In this document: positions 31,367 through 39,501 of the stretch, in pieces
How the letters are laid out: each line of letters starts with the position of its first letter
Numbering within the stretch: position 1 is the first letter of the stretch
The notes under the pieces: generated by a model
The model's input: the letters and a program-made list of their open reading frames with translations, nothing else
The model's database searches: none
What the model was told of the DNA's origin: nothing
NCBI RefSeq assembly: GCF_902506495.1
Contig: NZ_LR733264.1
Span: 1,938,900-2,002,899 of the forward strand
Origin: Pseudomonas sp. 8O
GTDB taxonomy: Bacteria; Pseudomonadota; Gammaproteobacteria; Pseudomonadales; Pseudomonadaceae
DNA length: 64,000 nucleotides
Reading direction: 5' to 3'
Translations under genes and position numbers: made by a program

Positions 31367-31762
31367 ATGTCGATGCCTGAATACCACATGTTCGCCGCTG
31401 CGCCTGCGCCGGTTGCACCCTTTTCCCACGCCTGCGAAGCCGACGGCTGGCTGTTCGTCACCGGTCAGTTGCCCATTGATCCGGGTAATGAGTCCGCGCC
31501 CCTGCCCGAGGGCATCGAGGCGCAAACCCACAAGACCTTCGACAACCTGTTGGTGGTCTTGAAAGGCCTGAGCCTGGGTCTGGAGAACGTGGTCTCGGCG
31601 CGGGCGTTTCTCACCGATTTCTATGGCGACTACGAGCGCTTCAATGCGGTCTACGCCAGCTATTTTCCCGAGGGCAAACGCCCGGCGCGCACCTGCATCG
31701 GCACCACCGGGCTGGCGCGCCATGCCCTGGTGGAAATCGACTTTATCGCGCGTCGGCCCTGA
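31367..31762 (+). CDS. RidA/YjgF/YER057c/UK114 family protein
   Basis: 131-residue member of the RidA family; many members deaminate reactive enamine/imine intermediates of amino-acid metabolism. Features are FVTGQLPIDP, QTHKTFDNLLVVL and the C-terminal ARTCIGTTGLARHALVEIDFIA, with the conserved arginine in PARTC. The start at 31367 follows CTGGAG. Its place after glutaminase and near asparaginase and aspartase fits a role in amino-acid catabolism, but this subfamily's substrate is unknown. Confidence 0.88.
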   Translation: MSMPEYHMFAAAPAPVAPFSHACEADGWLFVTGQLPIDPGNESAPLPEGIEAQTHKTFDNLLVVLKGLSLGLENVVSARAFLTDFYGDYERFNAVYASYFPEGKRPARTCIGTTGLARHALVEIDFIARRP

Positions 31763-31769
31763 GGCTGCA

Positions 31770-31824
31770 GTAGCCCGGATGAAATCCGGGGAAGGGGGCC
31801 AAAGGTGCGCGCAGCGCACCCTAC
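31770..31824. repeat. REP pair overlapping the GNAT stop codon
   Basis: GTAGCCCGGATGAAATCCGG (31770-31789) followed by GGTGCGCGCAGCGCACCCTAC (31804-31824). The CTA within the last arm is the stop codon (TAG) of the minus-strand acetyltransferase. Confidence 0.85.
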
Positions 31825-32264
31825 AGCAGCTTGCGGTACTGCACGAATCCCGAGCGCTCACCGATGCGCTCGTACAGCAGCTTGGCCTGGCTGTTGCTCT
31901 CGTGAGTCAGCCAGTGCACCCGTGAACAGCCGGCAGCACGCGCCTGCTCAAAAACATGCTGGATCAGCTGACGACCGACGCCGCCACTGCGCTGACCCTT
32001 GGCGACGAACAGGTCCTGCAGGTAGCAGTAATCGCCGGTGGTCCAGGTCGAGCGGTGAATGACCCAGTGCACAAGGCCAATGGCCTGGTCACCCTGCCAG
32101 GCCAGGGCGGCGCCCATGGGCTCGGCGGGGTCGAGAAAACGCTGCCAGGTAACGGCGCTGGTGTCGGCTGGAATCTCAGTCATGTAGAAGCGCTGGTAGC
32201 CCTGCCACAAGGGCAACCAGGCTTCGTGATCGGCAGCAACTACAGGGCGAATGTCGATACTCAT
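31821..32264 (-). CDS. GNAT family N-acetyltransferase, copy 1
   Basis: 147 residues. The GNAT core shows DYCYLQDLFVA (beta4), the acetyl-CoA loop RSGGVGRQLIQ with the R/Q-x-x-G-x-G/A pattern, and HWLTHESNSQAKLLYERIG. A GAGGAAGG ribosome site precedes the start. It follows the asparaginase gene by 27 bases on the same strand. It is about 73% identical by my alignment (40 differences in 147) to the gene at 36503-36943. The acetylated substrate is unknown. Confidence 0.9.
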   Translation of the reverse strand: MSIDIRPVVAADHEAWLPLWQGYQRFYMTEIPADTSAVTWQRFLDPAEPMGAALAWQGDQAIGLVHWVIHRSTWTTGDYCYLQDLFVAKGQRSGGVGRQLIQHVFEQARAAGCSRVHWLTHESNSQAKLLYERIGERSGFVQYRKLL

Positions 32265-32291
32265 CGTCCTTCCTCTGTTTGGGCAGGTGGA

Positions 32292-33281
32292 TCAGTCGCT
32301 CATCTCACCACAGAGATCGCGCGCCAGCCAGTGCTCGACCTCGGCTTGTGGCAGACCGGCGCCGAGCAAGGCGAACAGTTTGCCCAGTGCAGCCTCGCGG
32401 GTCATACCGCCACAGGACACCAGGCCGACCTCGGCCAGACGGCTACCAGCCGCATACACACCGAACTGCACATGGCCCTGCGGGCACTGGCTGATTGCCG
32501 CCAGCACCACGCCGCGCTGGTGCGCCTCACGCAGCACGCTCATCAACTGCGCGTCGCCGGCCGGGCCGGTACCGCTGCCATAGCACTCCAGCAGCAGACC
32601 CTGCACGCCGCTGGCCAGCAGGGCTTGCAGATGCCCGGCCTGCACGGCCGGATGCAAGGGCAATACAGCGAGATTCACCGCCTGGCGCGGCTGACGGAAG
32701 TCGATCCGCGCATCGACCGTGGCACGCTCTGCCTGACGCTGACGCGGCAGCACCTGGAAGGCATCGAAGGCATCGCTGCGCAACTTCGAACAACGTGCGC
32801 CATGCAGCAGCTGGCCGTTGAAGTACAGGTGCACGCCCGGCGTCACGCCGCGATACAGCGCGCGCATGGCGCCGAACAGATTGGGCCAGGCATCGCCGTC
32901 GGTCACACCGGCCGGCTGCATGGCGCCGGTCAGCACCACCGGCACATCGAGGCCGAGCAGCAGGAAACTCAGCGCTGCGGCGCTGTAGGCCAGGGTATCG
33001 GTGCCGTGCAGCACCAGCACGGCGTCGTGGCCGCCTTTCTGCACCGCTGTGACGATTTCGTCGCGCAACGCAAGCCAGTGGCCGGCGTTCATGTTGGCGC
33101 TGTCGATCAGCGGCAGCAGCTCGCGAAAGGTCCATTGCGGCAGCTCGCTGCCGTTCTCGCTGGCTTGTTGCATATGCATGCGCGCTTCGAAACCCGAGGC
33201 CGGCGCCAGGCCGTCTGCGCTCATCTGCATGCCGATGGTGCCGCCTGTGTACAGCACCAGGAGTTTTTCTGGGGTCGCCAT
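32292..33281 (-). CDS. ansA: L-asparaginase
   Basis: 329 residues. The two active-site motifs are LYTGGTIGM (first threonine, near residue 13) and LHGTDTLAYSA (second threonine with Asp). There is no signal peptide, so it is probably cytoplasmic type I. It hydrolyses asparagine to aspartate and ammonia, feeding the aspartase encoded 7 kb away. It is probably co-transcribed with the downstream acetyltransferase. Confidence 0.93.
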   Translation of the reverse strand: MATPEKLLVLYTGGTIGMQMSADGLAPASGFEARMHMQQASENGSELPQWTFRELLPLIDSANMNAGHWLALRDEIVTAVQKGGHDAVLVLHGTDTLAYSAAALSFLLLGLDVPVVLTGAMQPAGVTDGDAWPNLFGAMRALYRGVTPGVHLYFNGQLLHGARCSKLRSDAFDAFQVLPRQRQAERATVDARIDFRQPRQAVNLAVLPLHPAVQAGHLQALLASGVQGLLLECYGSGTGPAGDAQLMSVLREAHQRGVVLAAISQCPQGHVQFGVYAAGSRLAEVGLVSCGGMTREAALGKLFALLGAGLPQAEVEHWLARDLCGEMSD

Positions 33282-33373
33282 GGGCTCTCCTCACAAATCA
33301 CGGGCCTGCGCGACATCCGTTACGTCGCTCACGACTGCCCGAACAATGGCTGCCAAAGGTGGCAGGCAAGAAA

Positions 33374-33392
33374 AAGGGGGCCTCGCCCCCTT
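33374..33392 (-). terminator. Intrinsic terminator after the alanine symporter gene
   Basis: Stem AAGGGGGC / GCCCCCTT with a three-base loop, followed on the minus strand by TTTTTC. It is 17 bases past the symporter stop. Confidence 0.88.
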
Positions 33393-33409
33393 CTTCCATC
33401 TGAGTCAGA

Positions 33410-34849
33410 TCAACGCTGGTAGACGCGATCACCGATTTCCGCCTGGTCGGCGGTTTTGCCTGGCTGACTGCCCCAGACGGCAGGGTCTAGATCCAGGTCA
33501 GCGAACTGCTTGGCATCCAGCACCGGCGACTCGACGCCCGCCTTGATCTGGCTATCGTAGTCGCGCATCAGGCGCAGGCCCACCTTGAACAACAGCGCCA
33601 GGGCAATGAGGTTGCAGATCGCCAACAGCCCCATGGTCACGTCAGCGAACGCGAACACGGTGCCCAGGTCCTGCACCGAACCCCACAGTACCAGGCCGAC
33701 CACGAGCACACGGTAAATCATCACCGGGCCGCGCTTCTGGCTGAAGAAGCCCAGGGCATTCTCACCCAGATAGTAGTTGTAGATCAGCGTGGTGAAGACG
33801 AACAGCAGCAGCGCCAGGCTGACGAACACCCGGCCCCACTCACCGACCACGGCTGCGACTGCGCTCTGGGTCAGCACCACACCGGCCTGCTCCATGCCCG
33901 GCTGATACACGCCGGACAGCAGGATGATCAGCGCCGTGCAGCTGCACAGGATCAGGGTGTCGATGAACACGCTGAGCGACTGCACGATGCCCTGCGCGGC
34001 CGGGTGCTTGACCTCGGCGACGGCGGCCACGTTCGGCGCACTGCCCAGGCCGGCTTCGTTGGAGAACAGGCCGCGCTTGACGCCCATGATGATGGCCGCG
34101 CCGATGCCACCGGCGAAGGCCGGCTCGAGGCCGAAGGCGCTCTTGAAGATCAGGGCGAAGGTGGCTGGAACTTCGGCGATGTTCAGACCGATCACCAGCA
34201 GTGCCATGGCCAGGTAGGAGAACGCCATCACCGGCACCAGCACGTCGGCGAACTTGGCGATGCGCTTGATGCCGCCGAAGATGATCAGACCGATCACCAC
34301 GGTCAGGGCGATACCGCTGGCCAGGGTCGGAACGCCGAAGGTGTCGTGCAGCGAGCTGGCGACGGTGAAGGACTGCACGGCGTTGAAGCCGAAGCCGAAG
34401 GTCACCAGTAGCAGGATCGACACGACGATACCCAGCCAGCGCTGGCCAAGGCCGTGCTGGATGTAGAAGGCCGGACCACCGCGGTAGCCGCCATCGGCCT
34501 CGCGACGCTTGTACAGCTGCGCCAGCGAGCACTCGAAGTAGCTGGTGGCCATGCCGACCAGGGCCACGACCCACATCCAGAAGATGGCGCCCGGACCGCC
34601 GAGCATGATCGCCACCGATACGCCGGCGATGTTGCCGGCGCCCACGCGGCCGGCCACCGACAGCATCAGGGCCTGGAACGAGCTGAGCTGGCCCGGCTGA
34701 CGCTGGAAGGCCTCGCTGAAAATGCGGAACATGCTGCCGAAGTAGCGGAACTGGACGAAGCGTGAGGCGATGGTGAAGAACAGGCCGAGACCGATCAGCA
34801 TCACGATCAGCAGCTTGCTCCAGATGAGGTCATTGAGAAGATCGAGCAT
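33410..34849 (-). CDS. Alanine/glycine:cation symporter (AGCS family)
   Basis: 479 residues with about ten to eleven helices. Family motifs are GRVGAGNIAGVS (sodium-site loop; most family members have G-x-GNIAG), GGPGAIFWMWV, GGYRGGPAFYI, and KRGLFSNEAGLGSAPNVAAVA. It imports alanine or glycine with sodium. The start at 34849 is the usual MLDLLNDLIWS; the longer open frame upstream would overlap the divergent regulator. It is divergent from an XRE-type regulator and ends in a terminator. Confidence 0.93.
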   Translation of the reverse strand: MLDLLNDLIWSKLLIVMLIGLGLFFTIASRFVQFRYFGSMFRIFSEAFQRQPGQLSSFQALMLSVAGRVGAGNIAGVSVAIMLGGPGAIFWMWVVALVGMATSYFECSLAQLYKRREADGGYRGGPAFYIQHGLGQRWLGIVVSILLLVTFGFGFNAVQSFTVASSLHDTFGVPTLASGIALTVVIGLIIFGGIKRIAKFADVLVPVMAFSYLAMALLVIGLNIAEVPATFALIFKSAFGLEPAFAGGIGAAIIMGVKRGLFSNEAGLGSAPNVAAVAEVKHPAAQGIVQSLSVFIDTLILCSCTALIILLSGVYQPGMEQAGVVLTQSAVAAVVGEWGRVFVSLALLLFVFTTLIYNYYLGENALGFFSQKRGPVMIYRVLVVGLVLWGSVQDLGTVFAFADVTMGLLAICNLIALALLFKVGLRLMRDYDSQIKAGVESPVLDAKQFADLDLDPAVWGSQPGKTADQAEIGDRVYQR

Positions 34850-34956
34850 GGAGGCTTTCTCTCTTGTTGTTCTGAATGGGAATGCGCCGCGCCTGGCGGG
34901 TGGCGCAATCTTTGGTGAAGGCGCCGCGCGGGACAATTTCGCAGGTCGCGGCGATC

Positions 34957-34994
34957 TGATGCGAGTTGATGCTAGAATCGCGTCATTCGCATCA
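34957..34994. promoter_or_regulatory. Candidate operator/promoter between the symporter and the XRE regulator
   Basis: Inverted repeat TGATGCGA (34957-34964) and TCGCATCA (34987-34994), with a further half-copy TTGATGC at 34966-34972. A TAGAAT box (34973-34978) between them could be the -10 of the regulator gene. This layout suggests autoregulation; no direct evidence. Confidence 0.45.
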
Positions 34995-35008
34995 GCTGGA
35001 GCGGCCAT

Positions 35009-35827
35009 ATGTCCGATTCCCTCGGCAGCAATCTGAAATTGCTTTGCAGCCATTACCGCTCGATTGCCGAGGTGTGCCGCAAGCTGTCGATCAACCGCGC
35101 GCAGTTCAACCGCTACCTGGCAGGGCAAAGCCGGCCGACCACGCACAACCTCAAGCGCATCTGCGATTTCTTCGGCGTCGAACCCTTCGAGCTAGCCATG
35201 CCGGCCGAGCAGCTCACCCGCCTGATCGGCGCACGCAGCGGCGATGCGCAGCAGCAAAATGGCAGCGACCCGCTGCTGGACCTGTTCGCCCCACTGCGCC
35301 GTCAGGCCAGCCCGATGGAGCGCTACTGCGGCTACTACTTCGAATACTCCAACTGCATGTCGGTGCCGGGGCACGTGCTGCTGTCACTGGTGCACTTGCG
35401 CGAGGAGCGCGGCAACTACCTTTTCGAGCGCCAGGAACGCCAGGAGCGCCAGGAACCCACACGCGGCGGCAGCGAGGACTGGGTGCGCTGTCGCTACCTG
35501 GGCACGGCGTTCTTCCTGCAGGACCGCCTGTTTCTGGTGGACTACGAGTCGCTCACCGGTAACGAGATGAGCCAGACCATCCTGATCCCCAGCTTCAAGA
35601 GCCGCATCATCCGCCTCAACGGCATCAAGACCGGCGTCTCCAGCGGAGACCGCCGCACACCGGCCTGCACCCGCGTGGTCTGGCAGTACCTGGGCAACGA
35701 GATCAACCGGGTCAATGCCTATCGCCAGCTGATGCTCTACGCCCCCGACGACCCACGCATCGACGACGACATCCGCCAGCGCCTGGGCGGCGCGCAGCTG
35801 CGGGGTGGGTTGTTCGAGATGGAGTAG
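35009..35827 (+). CDS. XRE-type helix-turn-helix transcriptional regulator
   Basis: 272 residues. The N-terminal HTH (about 10-62) includes AEVCRKLSINRAQFNRYLAGQSRPTTHNLKRICDFFGV, a Cro/CI-type domain. The C-terminal region has no ligand-binding domain that I recognise. A short near-repeat RQERQERQE lies near residues 141-149. It is divergent from the alanine symporter, which it may regulate. Confidence 0.86.
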   Translation: MSDSLGSNLKLLCSHYRSIAEVCRKLSINRAQFNRYLAGQSRPTTHNLKRICDFFGVEPFELAMPAEQLTRLIGARSGDAQQQNGSDPLLDLFAPLRRQASPMERYCGYYFEYSNCMSVPGHVLLSLVHLREERGNYLFERQERQERQEPTRGGSEDWVRCRYLGTAFFLQDRLFLVDYESLTGNEMSQTILIPSFKSRIIRLNGIKTGVSSGDRRTPACTRVVWQYLGNEINRVNAYRQLMLYAPDDPRIDDDIRQRLGGAQLRGGLFEME

Positions 35828-35831
35828 GGCG

Positions 35832-36503
35832 TTACCCCCGCAGCGCCTCCAGGCGCTGCTTCTGCCGCGCCGCCTCATCGAAGTTGTCCACAGCCAGCCA
35901 GCGCTCGAAGGCCTCGCGGCAGGCCGGCCATTCCCCGTCGATGATGGAGAACCACGCCGTGTCACGGTTGCGCCCCTTGCGCACCATGTGCTGACGGAAC
36001 AGCCCTTCCTGGGTGAAACCGAAGCGCTCGGCGGCACGCAGCGAGCGGGCATTGGCCGCGTCGCACTTCCATTCGAGGCGGCGATAACCGAGATCGTCGA
36101 AGGCGTGTCGCGCCAGCAGATAGACCGCCTCGGTCGCGCCAGGCTTGCGCTGCATCGGCGCGCCGAAGGCGACGTGGCCGATTTCGATGCTGCCGTCCTG
36201 CGCGGTGATACGCAGGTAGCTGAACACCCCAAGGGCGCGACCGCTGGCCAGGTCGACCACTGCATAGAACAGTGGATCGCGGCTCTGCGCATTGCCGACC
36301 AGCCAGGCATCGAAGGCACCACGTTCGGTGAAGGGGCCGTAGGGCAGATAATCCCAAAGTGCCGGGTCCGGCCCCTGCAACGCACGCCACAGATCATCAC
36401 CATGACGCCCGACATCGAGCCCCTCGAGACGAACGAAGCGGCCTTGCAGCGTGCGCTGGTCCGGTGTTGGACGGGGTTGCCAATGAGCGAGATCACAAGT
36501 CAT
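35832..36503 (-). CDS. GNAT family N-acetyltransferase (RimJ/RimL-like)
   Basis: 223 residues. It has the RimJ/RimL-type layout: an N-terminal RTLQGRFVRLEGLD, then GVFSYLRI, IEIGHVAFG, and the acetyl-CoA region with GYRRLEWKCDAANARSLRAAERFGF. These enzymes acetylate protein N-termini or small molecules; the substrate is unknown. The start codon overlaps the stop of the upstream GNAT gene by one base (TGATG), so they are coupled. Confidence 0.9.
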   Translation of the reverse strand: MTCDLAHWQPRPTPDQRTLQGRFVRLEGLDVGRHGDDLWRALQGPDPALWDYLPYGPFTERGAFDAWLVGNAQSRDPLFYAVVDLASGRALGVFSYLRITAQDGSIEIGHVAFGAPMQRKPGATEAVYLLARHAFDDLGYRRLEWKCDAANARSLRAAERFGFTQEGLFRQHMVRKGRNRDTAWFSIIDGEWPACREAFERWLAVDNFDEAARQKQRLEALRG

Positions 36504-36943
36504 CAGAAGAGCTTCCTGTACTGGATGAAACCGGAGCGGTCGCCGATGCGGTCGTAGAGCATACGCCCCTGGTAATTGTTTTCCTGGGTCAGCCAGTGCA
36601 CGCGGCTGGCACCGGCGGCACGGGCATCGGCGTAGACATGCTCGATCAGCGCGCGGCCGATGCCGCCACCGCGAATGTGCTCGGCGACGAACAGATCCTG
36701 CAGGTAGCAGTAGTCACCACGCGTCCAGCAACTGCGGTGATAGATGAAGTGCACCAAACCGACCGCCTCGCCGTCCTGCCAGGCCAGGGCGGCGTGCATC
36801 GGCTCGGCCGGGTCGAGAAAGCGCTGCCAGGTGAGGGCGCTGGTCTCGGCTGGAATCTCGGCCTGGTAGAAGCGCTGGTAAGCCTGCCAGAGCGGCAGCC
36901 AGGCGGCGTGATCGGCAGCGGTGACAGGGCGAATGTCGAGCAT
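36503..36943 (-). CDS. GNAT family N-acetyltransferase, copy 2
   Basis: 146 residues, paralogue of the gene at 31821-32264. Shared blocks include FLDPAEPM, GDYCYLQDLFVA, SRVHWLT and QYRKL. The acetyl-CoA loop is RGGGIGRALIE. It lies 19 bases after paiB and overlaps the next GNAT gene, forming paiB-GNAT-GNAT. In other bacteria PaiA, a GNAT, acts on polyamines and is paired with PaiB. Confidence 0.9.
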   Translation of the reverse strand: MLDIRPVTAADHAAWLPLWQAYQRFYQAEIPAETSALTWQRFLDPAEPMHAALAWQDGEAVGLVHFIYHRSCWTRGDYCYLQDLFVAEHIRGGGIGRALIEHVYADARAAGASRVHWLTQENNYQGRMLYDRIGDRSGFIQYRKLF

Positions 36944-36962
36944 GTGGGCATTCCTTTGATGG

Positions 36963-37595
36963 TCAGTCGGTGGGATTCATCTGCGCCGCCAGTTCATGGT
37001 CACGCGGTGCGGTTGACGTCGTCAGGCCGGCACGGACACCAGCCTGGTCCGCCTCGGAACGGTTCTGGCTGAGCTTCCACTTGCCCTCAATTCTGCGAAT
37101 CGGCAGGGCAAAACCGACAATGGCGCGCAACATGGCGTCGATGTAGTCGCGCGGCGCATCGCTGACCGCCCAGGGCTGTGGGCGCCCCTGTTCGTGGCGG
37201 TCGCTGAGGCGGCTGACCAGTTGCAACAAGCGCTCGGGCTCATCGAACACCTCGGCCTGGCCCCAGACATGCACGGCGATGTAGTTCCAGGTCGGCACCA
37301 CCTTGCCGTGCTCGGCCTTGGCCGGGTACCAGCCAGGATGCACATAGGCGTCAGCGCTGCTGAACACCACCAGTGCCTCGGCGCCGCGGGCCAGGTCACG
37401 CCAGTGCGGATTGGCCCGGGCGAAATGGCCATAGAGGGTGCCGAACTCGCCCTCACCAGGCTCAAGCAGCAGCGGCAGGTGACTGGCCTGCAGGCCCTGC
37501 TCGCCAGTGCTGGTCACAATGGCCAGACCGCTGGCCTGAATCTGCGCATGCAAGGTGGCCAGGTCGTCCTGACGGAAGGCGGCGGGGCAGTACAT
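36963..37595 (-). CDS. PaiB family FMN-binding protein
   Basis: 210 residues of the PaiB/FMN-binding split-barrel family. Motifs are MYCPAAFRQDD at the start, SHLPLLL, GTLYGHFARANPHW, HPGWYPAKAEHGKVVPTWNYIAVHVWG, the family core, and GKWKLSQNRSEADQAGV at the end. Bacillus PaiB was described as a negative regulator of sporulation and protease genes; the flavin role is unclear. It is divergent from a MocR regulator 97 bases away, a common arrangement that suggests control by it. Confidence 0.9.
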   Translation of the reverse strand: MYCPAAFRQDDLATLHAQIQASGLAIVTSTGEQGLQASHLPLLLEPGEGEFGTLYGHFARANPHWRDLARGAEALVVFSSADAYVHPGWYPAKAEHGKVVPTWNYIAVHVWGQAEVFDEPERLLQLVSRLSDRHEQGRPQPWAVSDAPRDYIDAMLRAIVGFALPIRRIEGKWKLSQNRSEADQAGVRAGLTTSTAPRDHELAAQMNPTD

Positions 37596-37636
37596 GACGT
37601 TTTCTCCTGGTGTGATGGGGCCATGCTAGGCAGAAT

Positions 37637-37683
37637 ATTGGCCTGACGTAAGATCCATTCCTTATGACTTTGATAGAGCCAAT
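37637..37683. promoter_or_regulatory. Candidate regulatory dyad between paiB and the MocR gene
   Basis: ATTGGC (37637-37642) and GCCAAT (37678-37683) face each other in the short divergent region; inside them GACGTAAG and CTTATGAC form a second imperfect pair. This would fit a MocR operator but is not proven. Confidence 0.35.
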
Positions 37684-37692
37684 CTGCTGATC

Positions 37693-39159
37693 ATGAATCG
37701 CTCGTCCGCCTTGCCATTCGATCTTTCCGGCATTCATCTGCAGCCCGGCCAGGGCCTGGCGCGCCAGCTCTACCAGGCCTTGCGCGAGCGCATCCTCGAC
37801 GGTCGCCTGGCTGGAGGCACACGCCTGCCAGCCAGCCGTGAGCTGGCCGCGCTGCTCGGCATCTCGCGCAATACCGTGACCCGCGCGCTGGACCAGCTGT
37901 ATGCCGAAGGATACGTAGCCGGGCGGGTTGGCGATGGCACCTATGTCGCCGAGCTGACGCGCAATCGCCCTGCCGCAGTAACAGCCGTCCCCCCAACAAC
38001 CGCCAGCCCGGCATTGCAGCTGTTACAGAACCATCACCTGGCGATGCCCATCGAGGGCGCACCGCGCGCCTTTCGCATCGGTATACCGGCCTTCGATCTT
38101 TTCCCCTTCGAGACCTGGGCACGCCTGCAGGCACGCTTCTGGCGCAAACCCTCGCCGGCACGGCTGGGCTATGGCGACCCGGCCGGTGACATGCAGTTGC
38201 GCGAGCTGATCGCCGCCTACCTGCGCAACAGTCGCGGCCTGACCTGCGAGGCACGCCAGGTATTGATCACCTGCGGCTCGCAGCAGGCCATCAGCCTCTG
38301 CGCTCAACTGTTGATTCAACCGGGCGACCGTGTGGCCATTGAAAACCCCGGCTACCGCGCGGCGGGCCATGCCTTTGCCATGGCCGGCGCGCAGCTGTGC
38401 GGTGTGTCGGTGGACGGCGAAGGCCTGGACGTCGCCGCCCTGCAGCGCCTGAATAATTGCCGCCTGACCTATGTCACGCCCGCGCACCAGTACCCCACCG
38501 GCGTCACCCTGTCTCTGCCGCGACGCCTGGCATTGCTGGAGTGGGCCAAGCGCGTGAACGGCTGGATCATCGAGGACGACTACGACGGCGAGTACCGCTA
38601 CAGCGGCACACCGCTCGCGCCGCTGGCAGCGTTGGACGAACAGCAGCGAGTGATCTACATCGGCACCTTCGGCAAGCTCGCCTTCCCGGCTCTGCGCCTG
38701 GGCTATCTGCTGCTGCCGCCAGCGCTGGCCGAGAGCTTCGCGAGGCGCCAGGCGCTGGAGATGCGCCATTTGGAGGTTGGCACCCAGGCGGTGATGGCCG
38801 AATTCATCGCCGCCGGGCACTTTCAGCGCCATGTGCGGCGCATGCGCCAGGCTGCGCGCAGCCGACGCGACGCCTTGATCGAGTCCTGGCCGAAGGTAAT
38901 TCCCGGGTGTGCGTCATTGCCGGCCGTGGAAGCCGGCCTGCACCTGAGCATCAAGGTCGAGAGCCTCACGCGCGAGCGCGAGTTGATCGGCGCCGCGCGC
39001 GCAGCCGGCATCGAGATGAACCCTCTGAGCGATTACTGGCTGCCAGGCAGCGAGACGACCGAAGATGCTCGCGCCGGGTTGGTGTTGGGCTTTGCCGCAG
39101 TGCCCGAGGCGCAGATCGTCGAGGCGGTACAGACGCTGCGTCGGGCGTGGAGGCTGTAA
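37693..39159 (+). CDS. MocR family (GntR HTH plus aminotransferase-like) transcriptional regulator
   Basis: 488 residues. An N-terminal GntR winged helix (about 18-85: LYQALRERILDGRLAGGTRLPASRELAALLGISRNTV) is joined by a linker to a fold-type I aminotransferase domain (about 115-485). PLP-site residues are visible: ITCGSQQAISL, YVTPAHQYPTG, EDDYDGEYRY and the lysine of TFGKLAFPALRLGY. Such proteins sense PLP or amine ligands and usually regulate a divergent gene, here paiB-GNAT-GNAT. Confidence 0.93.
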   Translation: MNRSSALPFDLSGIHLQPGQGLARQLYQALRERILDGRLAGGTRLPASRELAALLGISRNTVTRALDQLYAEGYVAGRVGDGTYVAELTRNRPAAVTAVPPTTASPALQLLQNHHLAMPIEGAPRAFRIGIPAFDLFPFETWARLQARFWRKPSPARLGYGDPAGDMQLRELIAAYLRNSRGLTCEARQVLITCGSQQAISLCAQLLIQPGDRVAIENPGYRAAGHAFAMAGAQLCGVSVDGEGLDVAALQRLNNCRLTYVTPAHQYPTGVTLSLPRRLALLEWAKRVNGWIIEDDYDGEYRYSGTPLAPLAALDEQQRVIYIGTFGKLAFPALRLGYLLLPPALAESFARRQALEMRHLEVGTQAVMAEFIAAGHFQRHVRRMRQAARSRRDALIESWPKVIPGCASLPAVEAGLHLSIKVESLTRERELIGAARAAGIEMNPLSDYWLPGSETTEDARAGLVLGFAAVPEAQIVEAVQTLRRAWRL

Positions 39160-39174
39160 CCCAGGCCAGCCGGC

Positions 39175-39195
39175 GGTGCGCACGGCGCACCCTAC
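39175..39195. repeat. Single REP palindrome after the MocR gene
   Basis: GGTGCGCACGGCGCACCCTAC, the same palindrome type found near 19.6, 31.8 and 44.8 kb. Confidence 0.75.
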
Positions 39196-39298
39196 GGCAG
39201 CCGCCCTTGAATGGCAGGCAAAAAACTGCCGGGAGCAGTTTTTGACGTCGCTTGCGACGGCCCAAGGGTGGCCGCCAGGGATGGCAGACCACAAAAAA

Positions 39299-39320
39299 AG
39301 GGATGGCCAAAGCCATCCCT
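39299..39320 (-). terminator. Intrinsic terminator after aspA and the 42-residue gene
   Basis: Perfect nine-base-pair stem AGGGATGGC / GCCATCCCT with a four-base loop, followed by seven T on the minus strand. It is 39 bases past the stop of the small gene at 39360-39488. Confidence 0.92.
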
Positions 39321-39359
39321 GAAGGTTGAGGCTGGTGAAGGCCTCCTATGAACAGGTTG

Positions 39360-39488
39360 TCAGCTGCGCGGGCGGGCTTGCACCTGGCTCGCCCCGGTGT
39401 AGAAACCACCCAGGCCGGGCCAGAAGCGCCGTGGCGGATGCACCGTACGGAACAGGAACCGGACGTTAGGCGTCGTTGTAGGCTGCAT
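39360..39488 (-). CDS. Small 42-residue protein co-transcribed with aspA
   Basis: An open frame of 43 codons on the aspA strand, between the aspA stop (13 bases away) and an intrinsic terminator. ATG at 39488 is preceded by GGAGAAC at a suitable distance. The product is basic and aromatic, beginning MQPTTTPNVRFLFRTVHPP and continuing RRFWPGLGGFY, then a hydrophilic tail. There is no signal peptide or membrane helix. I do not recognise a family. Its place between aspA and the terminator, and its good ribosome site, support a real gene. Confidence 0.6.
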   Translation of the reverse strand: MQPTTTPNVRFLFRTVHPPRRFWPGLGGFYTGASQVQARPRS

Positions 39489-39501
39489 GATGGTTCTCCA
39501 C

